From Arthrobacter sp. SLBN-100 (GTDB lineage Bacteria > Actinomycetota > Actinomycetes > Actinomycetales > Micrococcaceae): a DNA stretch of 64,000 bases. The stretch lies in NCBI RefSeq assembly GCF_006715305.1, contig NZ_VFMY01000001.1:3038001-3102000 (forward strand). Direction: 5' to 3'. Below are positions 8,363-16,304 of the stretch, piece by piece; within the stretch, counting starts at the first letter, position 1, and each line of letters begins with the position of its first letter. The notes under the pieces were generated by a model. It saw nothing but the letters and a program-made list of their open reading frames with translations. It was not told the DNA's origin and made no database searches. The position numbers and the translations under genes are program-made.

Positions 8363-9391
8363 GTGCACGAGGCCCAGCGTCCGGCAATCACAATTTCGGC
8401 AATTGCCGCCGAAGCGGGTGTGTCGGTGCCCACCGTGTCACGCGTGCTTAACGGTCGCGGTGACGTTTCCCCCCGGACCCGGGAGCGGGTGGAAACGCTG
8501 CTCCGGGACCATGGCTACCAGCGGCGGGGCGCCCGTCCTTCTGTGCGGTCAGGGCTCATTGACCTCGTTTTCAATGATTTGGACAGCCCCTGGGCCGTGG
8601 AAATCATCCGTGGCGTGGAGGAGGCTGCCAATGAAGCCGGCGCTTCCACGGTGGTCTCGGCTATCCACCGCAGCGCAAATCCAACATCCACCCGGCAGTG
8701 GCTCGATAACGTCAGCGCCAGGGCCAGCGATGGCGCCATCCTCGTCACCACGGACCTGGATTCCTTCCTGCGGGCCGAACTGCAGCGGCTGGACGTGCCC
8801 GCCGTCGTGATTGACCCTGCAGGCGTGCCGGAGTTGGACGTTCCCACCATTGGGGCCACGAACTGGACCGGGGCCGTGGGGGCAACCGAGCATCTCACCG
8901 GCCTCGGTCACCGGCGGATCGGTTTCGTTGCCGGGGTGCCTGGCCTGTGGTGCAGCAGGGCCCGGTTGGACGGCTACCGTGCAGGCCTTGATGCGGCCGG
9001 TATTCCTTTCGATCCAGACCTGGTGGTTGAGGGCGACTTCGACTACCAGTCCGGGTTCCGCGCCGGTTCGACCCTGCTGGAGCTTTCCGGGCCGGTCACC
9101 GCCGTCTTCGCCGCCAGCGACCAGATGGCCCTGGGAGTGTATGAAGCTGTGCGCAAGAAAGGCCTGCGCGTGCCCGAGGACATCAGCGTTCTGGGTTTCG
9201 ACGACCTTCCGGAGGCTCGCTGGGCGTCTCCTCCGCTGACCACCGTCCGGCAGCCGCTCGCCGAGATGGGCAAACTCGCTGCGCGCACTGTGCTTCGGAT
9301 GCTGCAGGGCGAGGGCGTCGCGAGCCCCCGCGTGGAACTGGCCACCAGGCTCGTCGTCAGGGAGAGCACCGCAGCCCCCCGTCAGGCCTGA
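8363..9391 (+). CDS. LacI-family transcriptional regulator of the xylanase/deacetylase pair
   Basis: 342 residues, with a GTG start 5 nt after a strong AGGAGG. The helix-turn-helix is ITISAIAAEAGVSVPTVSRV, followed by the typical effector domain (SVLGFDDLPEARWASPPLTTVRQP at the C-terminal side). It closely resembles the LacI protein at 4960, so the two look like paralogues. It lies between the divergent xylanase and the co-directional deacetylase; both of those have CCGGAA-type palindromes in front of them. Confidence 0.9.
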   Translation: MHEAQRPAITISAIAAEAGVSVPTVSRVLNGRGDVSPRTRERVETLLRDHGYQRRGARPSVRSGLIDLVFNDLDSPWAVEIIRGVEEAANEAGASTVVSAIHRSANPTSTRQWLDNVSARASDGAILVTTDLDSFLRAELQRLDVPAVVIDPAGVPELDVPTIGATNWTGAVGATEHLTGLGHRRIGFVAGVPGLWCSRARLDGYRAGLDAAGIPFDPDLVVEGDFDYQSGFRAGSTLLELSGPVTAVFAASDQMALGVYEAVRKKGLRVPEDISVLGFDDLPEARWASPPLTTVRQPLAEMGKLAARTVLRMLQGEGVASPRVELATRLVVRESTAAPRQA

Positions 9392-9448
9392 TCCACCCGT
9401 TCCGCACCCCTTGACGCGGCACCGGGCACAAGCCTACGCTGAAGCGCA

Positions 9449-9474
9449 TTCCGGAAAGTACCGGAAATTTTCCG
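9449..9474. promoter_or_regulatory. Candidate LacI operator upstream of the deacetylase
   Basis: TTCCGGAAAG at 9449-9458 is followed by the 13-bp perfect palindrome CGGAAATTTTCCG at 9462-9474, which ends 19 nt before the deacetylase ATG. It shares half-sites with the xylanase palindrome at 8231-8248. Confidence 0.6.
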
Positions 9475-9493
9475 CGACTACAGTGAGGTAGCC

Positions 9494-10225
9494 ATGAATT
9501 TCCCATTCCAACGCTCTGCAGTTTTGCGTAAGGCGGCGTTGCCGGTCTCTGCCACCGTGCTGGCATTGGGCGCGGTCATCCCGGCCGGCCTTGCCGGCGC
9601 TGCACCCGCCCAGGCCGACCAGGCAACCACCGCCATTGTGGATTCCACCCGGCACGAGGGCAAATACGTGAGCCTGACGTTTGACGACGGTCCCGACCCC
9701 GTCAACACGCCCAAATTGCTGGCCGTTCTGGAGAAGCACCACGTCAAGGCAACCTTCTGCCTCTGGGGGGACCACGTAAAGCAGTATCCGGAGATCGTTC
9801 GCCAAATCGCGGACGCGGGACACCTGCTGTGCAACCACACCATGCACCACGACAACATGGCCACCTGGAGCGCCGAGGCTATCAGGGCTGATCTGGAAGA
9901 GACCAGCGCCGCAATCCGCCAAGCGGTTCCGGAGGCAGAGATCAACTACTTCCGGGCACCCTATGGAAGCTGGGGCCAGACTCCGCAGGTGGCCGCGGAC
10001 ATGGGGATGCAGCCCTTGGGGTGGGCCACGGTCATCGGAGACTGGGAACCGCCGGGAACGGCAGAGCTGGTCCGGCGCCTGAGGGAGGGCATCACGCCCG
10101 GAGGTGTGGTGTTGATGCATGACGGCGGCGGGGACAGGACCCAGACCGTTGAGGCGGTGGACCAGATCATTCCCGAACTGCGGTCCGAGGGGTGGCGCTT
10201 CGACAAGCCCGCCCGCCGCGGCTGA
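9494..10225 (+). CDS. Secreted polysaccharide deacetylase (CE4)
   Basis: A 243-residue protein with an N-terminal Sec signal (hydrophobic stretch to about residue 37, AAPAQA) and a CE4/NodB domain. Metal ligands are the Asp of TFDDG (D64/D65) and the H115-x3-H119 pair in CNHTMHHDN; later motifs FRAPYGSWG and VLMHDGGG are also present. CE4 enzymes remove acetyl groups from xylan, chitin or peptidoglycan. The neighbouring xylanase and the shared operator-like palindromes favour acetylxylan as substrate (inference). Confidence 0.9.
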   Translation: MNFPFQRSAVLRKAALPVSATVLALGAVIPAGLAGAAPAQADQATTAIVDSTRHEGKYVSLTFDDGPDPVNTPKLLAVLEKHHVKATFCLWGDHVKQYPEIVRQIADAGHLLCNHTMHHDNMATWSAEAIRADLEETSAAIRQAVPEAEINYFRAPYGSWGQTPQVAADMGMQPLGWATVIGDWEPPGTAELVRRLREGITPGGVVLMHDGGGDRTQTVEAVDQIIPELRSEGWRFDKPARRG

Positions 10226-10283
10226 CTGTCCGCGCCGGTAGCAGGCGCTTCTCCCTCTTGACCTTCACGCACCCGCGCTCATA

Positions 10284-10302
10284 TAGTTCAATGCATAAAC
10301 TA
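10284..10302. promoter_or_regulatory. Candidate ROK/XylR-type operator upstream of xylA
   Basis: TAGTTCAATGCATAAACTA is an inverted repeat with TAGTT/AACTA arms, 44 nt upstream of the xylA ATG. TTAGTT..AACTAA sites are typical of ROK-family XylR regulators; no ROK gene is in the window, so the regulator would be encoded elsewhere. Confidence 0.55.
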
Positions 10303-10345
10303 ATTGGCCCTCGGGCCGTCACCAATCCGATTGCAAGGACGCATC

Positions 10346-11533
10346 ATGACTCTTTCCCCCACCACCGCTGACAAGTTCACGTTTGGTCTTTGGACTGTTG
10401 GCTGGACCGGTGCTGACCCGTTCGGCGTCGCCACCCGTGCAGCCCTGGATCCGGTGGAGGCCGTGCACCGCCTCGCTGAGCTCGGCGCGTACGGCATCAC
10501 GTTCCATGACAACGACCTGGTCCCGTTCGATGCCACCGCCTCGGAGCGGGAGCTGATCCTGAAGAACTTCAAGGCAGCCCTGGCCGAGACCGGCCTGAAG
10601 GTCCCCATGGTGACCACCAACCTGTTCAGCCACCCGGTCTTCAAGGACGGCGGCTTCACCTCCAACGACCGCTCCATCCGCCGCTTCGCCCTGTCCAAGG
10701 TGCTGCGCAACATCGACTCCGCCGCCGAGTTCGGCGCCGAGACGTTCGTGATGTGGGGCGGCCGCGAAGGCTCCGAATACGACGGGTCCAAAGACCTCGC
10801 CGCCGCGCTGGACCGGATGAAGGAAGGCGTGGACACCGCCGCGGCCTACATCAAGGACAAGGGCTACAACCTGCGCATCGCCCTGGAGCCCAAGCCCAAC
10901 GAACCCCGGGGTGATATCTTCCTGCCCACCGTCGGGCACGGCCTGGCGTTCATCGCCCAGCTCGAACACGGCGACATCGTGGGCCTGAACCCCGAAACCG
11001 GGCACGAGCAGATGGCCGGGCTGAACTTCACCCACGGCATCGCCCAGGCCCTCTGGTCCGGCAAGCTCTTCCACATCGACCTCAACGGCCAGCGCGGCAT
11101 CAAATACGACCAGGACCTCGTCTTCGGCCACGGCGACCTGACCAGCGCCTTCTTCACCGTGGACCTGCTCGAAAACGGCTTCCCCAACGGCGGCCCCCGC
11201 TACGAAGGCCCGCGCCACTTCGACTACAAGCCCTCCCGCACCGACGGCTACGACGGCGTCTGGGAATCCGCGAAAGCCAACATGGCCACCTACCTGCTGC
11301 TCAAGGAACGCGCCCTGGCCTTCCGCGCCGACCCCGAAGTCCAGGCCGCCCTCACCGCCTCGGGCGTCGGCGAACTCGGCGAACCCACCCTCGCCGCCGG
11401 CGAAAGCACCGCCGACCTGCTCGCAGACGCCACCGCGTTCGAGGACTTCGACGCCGACAAGGCCGCCGAGCGCTCCTTCGCGTTCGTCCGCCTCAACCAG
11501 CTCGCCATCGAACACCTCCTCAACGCCCGCTGA
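10346..11533 (+). CDS. xylA: Xylose isomerase
   Basis: A 395-residue cytoplasmic enzyme converting D-xylose to D-xylulose, matching the usual length of the actinobacterial class I enzyme. Metal- and substrate-site motifs are intact: FWGGREG-like [33 protein letters not shown] and [15 protein letters not shown] lies 5 nt before the ATG ([15 protein letters not shown]). Codon use becomes very GC-biased in the 3' half, as in highly expressed actinobacterial genes. No xylulokinase is adjacent. An inverted repeat upstream suggests control by a ROK-type XylR. Confidence 0.97.
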   Translation: MTLSPTTADKFTFGLWTVGWTGADPFGVATRAALDPVEAVHRLAELGAYGITFHDNDLVPFDATASERELILKNFKAALAETGLKVPMVTTNLFSHPVFKDGGFTSNDRSIRRFALSKVLRNIDSAAEFGAETFVMWGGREGSEYDGSKDLAAALDRMKEGVDTAAAYIKDKGYNLRIALEPKPNEPRGDIFLPTVGHGLAFIAQLEHGDIVGLNPETGHEQMAGLNFTHGIAQALWSGKLFHIDLNGQRGIKYDQDLVFGHGDLTSAFFTVDLLENGFPNGGPRYEGPRHFDYKPSRTDGYDGVWESAKANMATYLLLKERALAFRADPEVQAALTASGVGELGEPTLAAGESTADLLADATAFEDFDADKAAERSFAFVRLNQLAIEHLLNAR

Positions 11534-11583
11534 CGGGAGGCATACCTTAGCCCCTGTGCCTTTGGGCCCGGACGCATCAACGA

Positions 11584-11624
11584 GAATCCGGATCGACCAT
11601 GGTCGGTCCGGATTCCCGTTTTTC
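11584..11624 (+). terminator. Intrinsic terminator of xylA
   Basis: A GAATCCGGA...TCCGGATTC stem with near-complete pairing through GACC/GGTC and a short ATG-type loop is followed by CCGTTTTTC. The rest of the 300-nt gap up to 11834 shows no gene. Confidence 0.8.
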
Positions 11625-11834
11625 TGCACGGATTAAACGGCTCCCGCCGCAGAGTATGATTATCCCGCCGGCCAACAAACGAGGTCCTCGCCCGTCCGGG
11701 CTCGAGTCAACGGTTTGTCCCGGCGAAGCCTGATCCATCCAGCTGATTCAGCCTTGGACGCCGGCAAGCCAACCCTGAAAAACCCTCATCACCCCTGCCC
11801 GGCTTGCGGCCGGCAGACACCCCGAAAGGACACC

Positions 11835-12248
11835 ATGGAACTGCTGTGGGAAATCGCCGGCTGGGCCGGCGCGGTTGCGATCCTCAGTGCCTACCTCTCC
11901 GTTTCCATGGGCTGGCTGAAGGCCGGCAAGGGGTTCCAGACCGCGAACCTGCTCGGCGCCGTCGCCTTCATCATCAACGGAACAGTCCACGGAGCCTGGC
12001 CTTCCGTGGTGACCAATGTGGCCTGGTTCCTTATCTCCGCCATCGCGCTTTTCCGGATGCGGTCGGCAGCTGCCGAGCCGGTGATGCCTGCCGAGGACCC
12101 GCAGGTTCAATTCCCCGGCGTCCCGGACACCACCGGCCAGCTCGCTGTTGTTGAGGTCCTCACCGGTTCCGTTCATGGTGAGGCGGACGGGCGCCGCCTG
12201 ACCACGGAATGCACGACGGCGGTCAGGCCGGCTGGGGCGCCCTGCTGA
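11835..12248 (+). CDS. Small membrane protein (CBU_0592-like family)
   Basis: 137 residues. The first 80 contain three hydrophobic segments (WEIAGWAGAVAILSAYLSV, ANLLGAVAFIINGTVHGAW and VVTNVAWFLISAIALFRM), resembling the small CBU_0592-like membrane family of unknown role. The last 55 residues are soluble and low in recognisable motifs. GAAAGGA precedes the ATG. Its 3' end overlaps the 3' end of the convergent GH1 gene by 26 nt, so the poorly conserved tail may be a recent extension. Confidence 0.68.
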   Translation: MELLWEIAGWAGAVAILSAYLSVSMGWLKAGKGFQTANLLGAVAFIINGTVHGAWPSVVTNVAWFLISAIALFRMRSAAAEPVMPAEDPQVQFPGVPDTTGQLAVVEVLTGSVHGEADGRRLTTECTTAVRPAGAPC

Positions 12249-13509
12249 CCTCGGTGTCGCCTGCCGCCGCCGCGTGCAGCTGCGCCTGCCGGCCCAGCCA
12301 GTGCGCGCTCTCCTTGGGCGTCCGTTCCTGGGTCACCCGGTCCACGGCGATGAGGCCAAACTTCGGCACATAGCCGAACACCCATTCGTAGTTGTCGAAA
12401 GCCGTCCAGGCGATGTACCCGCGGACGTCGATGCCGTCCGCCAGGCAGGAGGCCACGCAGTCCACGGCGGCGCGGAGGTACTCCACGCGCTGGGGATCGT
12501 TCTCGGTGGACAGGCCGTTTTCCGTGACGATGACCGGAATACCGGCAATGCGGTGGGCTTCCCGGATGGTCGCCTCGAGTGCCTGCGGGTAGATCTCCTC
12601 GCCCATCTGGTTGGTCACCGCATCTTCGGGAGCGGGGGCATGGCCGTTCGGGCCGTAGACGGTGCGGCCGTAGGTCTGGATCCCCACAAAGTCGTCTCCG
12701 CGGGAGGCTGCCAAGAAGCGTTCGTTGACGTCGCGGCGCACTTGGGCAGCAAGTTCTTCGCCGCCGTCGATGGACTGGATGTCCGAGTTGGCGAGCGTCC
12801 AGCCCACCAGGAGTTCCGGCCGGTGTGCCTTGATGGCTGCGGTGCCGGCCCGGTGCGCTGCCAGCTTCACCTCGAACGCGGCCTCGGTGGAGCAGAACTG
12901 GAACGGGGCCACCGTGCTGGCATCAACGCCCAGGCGTTCGGCGGCTGCGGCCCACACCGGAACCGAACCGCGGTTTTCCGGCGCCTCGCCGCCGATGCCG
13001 AAGGACTCCAGCAGCCACGGCAGGTTGGGTTCGTTCAAGGTGCAGGCGACGCCGATGAGGTCGCCCAGGTGCGCCATCACGCGGTCGCAGTAACGGGCAA
13101 AGAGCTCCGGTGTCCGGTCGCCTTCCCAACCGCCCACGGCGAGGAGCCAGCGCGGGGAGGTGAAGTGGTGGAACGTGACCACGGGGGTGAGGCCGTGCTC
13201 GTGGCAGGCCTGGAGCATGCGGCGGTAGTGGTCCAGCTCGGCCTGTGAGAAGTGCCCCTCTTCCGGCTCGATGCGGGCCCACTCGATGGAAAAGCGGTAG
13301 CTGCTGAATCCAAGGCTGGCGATCAGGGCGATGTCCTCGCGGTACCGGTGGTAGTGGTCCGCCGCATCCCCGGACGGCTCGGAGAACATGCTGCCCGGCA
13401 GGTGCTCGAGGAACCAGGTGTCGCTGTTGACGTTGTTCCCCTCCACCTGATGCCCGGCGCTGGCGACGCCCCAGAGGAAGTCCTGCGGGAATGGTGATGC
13501 GGTGGTCAT
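12223..13509 (-). CDS. GH1 beta-glucosidase family enzyme
   Basis: A 428-residue family 1 glycosidase without signal peptide, so probably cytoplasmic. The acid/base Glu is E160 (TLNEPN) and the nucleophile is E330 (VTENGL). The N-terminal LWGVASAGHQVEG and the HHFTSPRW strand motif are present. It is divergent from an oligosaccharide importer operon that includes an alpha-L-rhamnosidase; GH1 plus GH78 is the pair needed to strip rutinose- or neohesperidose-type sugars from plant glycosides, so a rhamnosyl-glucoside pathway is suggested (inference). A motif in the divergent gap recurs at a second rhamnosidase locus. Confidence 0.93.
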   Translation of the reverse strand: MTTASPFPQDFLWGVASAGHQVEGNNVNSDTWFLEHLPGSMFSEPSGDAADHYHRYREDIALIASLGFSSYRFSIEWARIEPEEGHFSQAELDHYRRMLQACHEHGLTPVVTFHHFTSPRWLLAVGGWEGDRTPELFARYCDRVMAHLGDLIGVACTLNEPNLPWLLESFGIGGEAPENRGSVPVWAAAAERLGVDASTVAPFQFCSTEAAFEVKLAAHRAGTAAIKAHRPELLVGWTLANSDIQSIDGGEELAAQVRRDVNERFLAASRGDDFVGIQTYGRTVYGPNGHAPAPEDAVTNQMGEEIYPQALEATIREAHRIAGIPVIVTENGLSTENDPQRVEYLRAAVDCVASCLADGIDVRGYIAWTAFDNYEWVFGYVPKFGLIAVDRVTQERTPKESAHWLGRQAQLHAAAAGDTEVSRAPQPA

Positions 13510-13595
13510 GTGGTTCCTTTCGGTTCAGCGCCTCAAAACAGCGCACGGGGCCGCTCTGCCCTGGCTTCCAATCCTTTCCTGCCGCGTGACCGGGG

Positions 13596-13620
13596 CCACA
13601 ATACTTTTTCAATCAATGAC
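13596..13620. promoter_or_regulatory. IclR-associated motif, copy 1
   Basis: CCACAATACTTTTTCAATCA followed by ATGAC lies in the divergent gap between GH1 and the SBP gene. A second copy at 57845-57869, beside an IclR gene, matches at 21 of 25 positions. Confidence 0.6.
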
Positions 13621-13728
13621 ATTCTCATGTGAGCGCCCCTTGCCCCCGGCTGATGCTGGTGGGGAGCCGGCGAGCAGCCAGCCCCAAGACATTCCTCCGT
13701 TACACATCAGAATGCAAAGGCGCACTAC

Positions 13729-15285
13729 ATGAAACTCCTGAACTCCACGGCCCGTGCGAGCTCCGCCGTTCTGGCCGGAGCACTCCTGCTGGGATCGCTG
13801 ACCGCCTGTGGCGGCGGCTCCAGCCAGGCCACCGCCAAAGCGGACACCAGCTCCCTGACCCTCGCCATCGACAGCGACTCGGCCTCCTTCGGCTTTGACC
13901 CGCTGCGCGTTTCAGCTGCACAGCGGCAGTTCTTCGAGGGCCTCTACGAGAGCCTGATGACGCTGCAGCCGGACGGCTCGGCAGGTCCGGGCCTGGCCAA
14001 GGAGTTCAGCTACAACGCAGACAACACTGTCCTGACGCTGACGCTGAAGGAGGGGGTGACGTTTACGGACGGGTCCAAGCTCGACGCCGAACTGGTCAAG
14101 GCAAACCTGGACCGCCGCTCCGATCCCGCGCTGAGTGCCTACTCAGCCGTGGCCAAGGGCGGCGCCCAGGAAATCACCTCCGTTGACGTGGTGAGCCCCA
14201 CCCAGGTGGCCTTGACCTTCGCTAAGCCCCAGCCCGGTTTCGAGAAGAACCTGGCGTCCACCACGGGCATGATCGTGGGCAAGAACGGCGTCACGGACAC
14301 CGCAAGCCTCGGGGCCACCCCCGATGGATCCGGCCCCTACACCCTGGATCCGTCCACTGTGAAGGGCAACAAGTACGTGCTGGTTAAGAACGGAACGAGC
14401 CCGGAAGCTTCGAAGTACGCGTTCAACAAAGTCATTTTCAGCGTCGTTCTGGACCCGCAGGCACGGGCCAACGCCGTGGTTTCCGGCCAGGCGGACGTGG
14501 CCATGCTGACCTCGAACACCGTTGACTTCGCCAAGTCCAAGGGCGTGGGGGTGTCCCAGATCGGCGGCACCGTCAACACCATGATCTCCTTCGACAAGAT
14601 CGGAAAGACCGCCCCCGCGTTTGCCGAGGAGAAGGTCCGGCAGGCCATCCAGTACGCCATCAACCGGCAGGCCCTGGTGGACGCGCTCCACAAGGGTGAC
14701 ATCCCCGCCTGGAACGCGCTGCCCAAGGACTCCGCAGGCTTCAGCAAGGACATTGAAACCACGTTCGCCTACAACCCGGACAAGGCCAAGAGCCTGCTGG
14801 CCGAAGCGGGCTACCCCAACGGCTTCGAATTCACCATCATCGCCGGCGCCCAGACCCAGACGGACCTGCAGGCAGTCCAGAAGGACCTCGCCGCCGTCGG
14901 AATCACCATGAACGTGAAGATGGCTGCCTCCACGGACGAAGCCTTCGCCGCCGTGGCCACCACGCCCCTGGGCTACGCGCCGCTGAACTGGGACAACCCC
15001 GTCGGCGTAATGTACGGAGCCATCCTCAACGGCTTCACCAACGTGCAGAAGGCTACCGATGAGCAGCTGAGTGCGGCCACCGGTGAGCTGGCTGCCGCCA
15101 AGGACGACGCCGCCATCAAGGCAGCGGCCACCAAGCTGAACACCCGCCTGGTGGAATCCGGCTGGATGATCCCGCTGTACGAGGCCCTCACCAACCAGGC
15201 CTACAACACCAAGAAGGTGGCGCCGGTGGAGTTCGCCGGCACCAACGCCTACCCGCTCCTCTCGTCCTACAAGCCGGCCAGCTAA
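13729..15285 (+). CDS. ABC transporter substrate-binding lipoprotein, SBP_bac_5 family
   Basis: A 518-residue lipoprotein with lipobox LTAC (Cys27) and a Dpp/Opp-type binding fold (FEGLYESLMTLQPDG, LTLKEGVTFTDGSKLDAE, VRQAIQYAINRQALVDAL). This family binds peptides, but many actinobacterial members bind oligosaccharides or glycosides. It heads an operon with permeases, ATPases and a GH78 rhamnosidase, so a rhamnosylated plant compound is a reasonable ligand (inference). Start: ATG 9 nt after AAAGG. Confidence 0.9.
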   Translation: MKLLNSTARASSAVLAGALLLGSLTACGGGSSQATAKADTSSLTLAIDSDSASFGFDPLRVSAAQRQFFEGLYESLMTLQPDGSAGPGLAKEFSYNADNTVLTLTLKEGVTFTDGSKLDAELVKANLDRRSDPALSAYSAVAKGGAQEITSVDVVSPTQVALTFAKPQPGFEKNLASTTGMIVGKNGVTDTASLGATPDGSGPYTLDPSTVKGNKYVLVKNGTSPEASKYAFNKVIFSVVLDPQARANAVVSGQADVAMLTSNTVDFAKSKGVGVSQIGGTVNTMISFDKIGKTAPAFAEEKVRQAIQYAINRQALVDALHKGDIPAWNALPKDSAGFSKDIETTFAYNPDKAKSLLAEAGYPNGFEFTIIAGAQTQTDLQAVQKDLAAVGITMNVKMAASTDEAFAAVATTPLGYAPLNWDNPVGVMYGAILNGFTNVQKATDEQLSAATGELAAAKDDAAIKAAATKLNTRLVESGWMIPLYEALTNQAYNTKKVAPVEFAGTNAYPLLSSYKPAS

Positions 15286-15296
15286 TACCCGCACCT

Positions 15297-15338
15297 GCCG
15301 GGCGGGCCCTCCTCACCAAAAAGGAGGGCCCGCCCGGC
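15297..15338 (+). terminator. Intercistronic hairpin after the binding-protein gene
   Basis: A perfect 17-bp GC-rich stem (GCCGGGCGGGCCCTCCT and its complement) with an 8-nt A-rich loop and no T run separates the binding-protein gene from the permease. Such hairpins usually act as partial terminators or mRNA 3'-end stabilisers that keep binding-protein levels above permease levels. Confidence 0.7.
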
Positions 15339-15362
15339 AAGGCCTGACCGATGGAGGTCACC

Positions 15363-16304
15363 ATGGCACTATTCATCACCAAGCGCCTGCTGATGGCGCT
15401 GGCCACCGTGCTGGTGGTTGCAGTGCTGGCATTCCTGCTGGTGCACGCAATGCCCGGCAGCCCGGGCGCCGTGTCCCTCGGGGCCGGCGCCTCCCAGGAA
15501 GCCATCGACGAAGTCAACCGGCGCCTCGGCTGGTCAGACCCCCTCCTGGCCCAGTTCTTCACGTGGCTCGGCGCAGCAGTCCAGGGTGACCTCGGTATCT
15601 CACTGATCGACGGACGCTCCGTCAGCGCGGACCTGGCCAGCAGGCTCCCCGTCACCGCCTCCCTTGCCGCCGGCGCCACCTTGCTCAGCGGGATCCTCGG
15701 CATCGCGCTGGGCGTCACCGCCGCGGTCCGGGGCGGGATCGTGGACCGCATCATCGGCGGCGTCGCCGGCATGGCCGTTGCCCTGCCGGCCTTCTGGATC
15801 GGCATCATCTTCGTCTACCTGCTGGCCGTCCAGTCCTCCGTCTTCCCGGCCACCGGCTACGTTCCCTTCGAGGTCTCACCCCAGGACTGGGCACTGTCCC
15901 TGGCGCTGCCGGTGATCACCCTGGCCGTGGGCGGCGGCGCGTTCATCGCCCGCCAGACCAGGGCTTCCATGCTCGAGGCGCTCCAGCAGGAACACATCCG
16001 TACCCTCCGGGCCACCGCCACCCCCACCTGGAAAATCCTCTATGTCCACGCCCTGCGGTACGCCAGCCTCCCCATCGTGGCCGCCATCGCGCTGCAGTTC
16101 ATCCAGCTTTTCGGCGGCTCCGTCATCGCGGAGCAGCTGTTCGCCATGCCGGGCCTGGGCCAGGCCGTCCAGAACTCCGTCAGCACCCATGACGCCCCGT
16201 CCGTCCAGGGCGTCGTAGTGATCGCCACCGTTGTGGTGGTCGCCGTGAACCTGGTGCTGGAACTCGCCACCAAGTTCCTCGACCCGAAGTTGCGTGCCTC
16301 ATGA
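15363..16304 (+). CDS. ABC transporter permease, DppB/OppB type
   Basis: 313 residues with six predicted membrane spans; the first is MALFITKRLLMALATVLVVA with the conserved ..HAMPGSPG loop. The start at 15363 is 5 nt after GGAGG; an ATG at 15351 overlaps that ribosome site and was rejected. The C-terminal EAA region reads LRATATPTWKILYVHALRYA. It overlaps the next gene by 4 nt (ATGA). Confidence 0.92.
   Translation: MALFITKRLLMALATVLVVAVLAFLLVHAMPGSPGAVSLGAGASQEAIDEVNRRLGWSDPLLAQFFTWLGAAVQGDLGISLIDGRSVSADLASRLPVTASLAAGATLLSGILGIALGVTAAVRGGIVDRIIGGVAGMAVALPAFWIGIIFVYLLAVQSSVFPATGYVPFEVSPQDWALSLALPVITLAVGGGAFIARQTRASMLEALQQEHIRTLRATATPTWKILYVHALRYASLPIVAAIALQFIQLFGGSVIAEQLFAMPGLGQAVQNSVSTHDAPSVQGVVVIATVVVVAVNLVLELATKFLDPKLRAS

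Noticed and set aside
10319..11629. 436-codon minus-strand frame opposite xylA
   Set aside because: Val/Gly/Glu-rich mirror frame of a highly biased xylA; no domain, no ribosome site.
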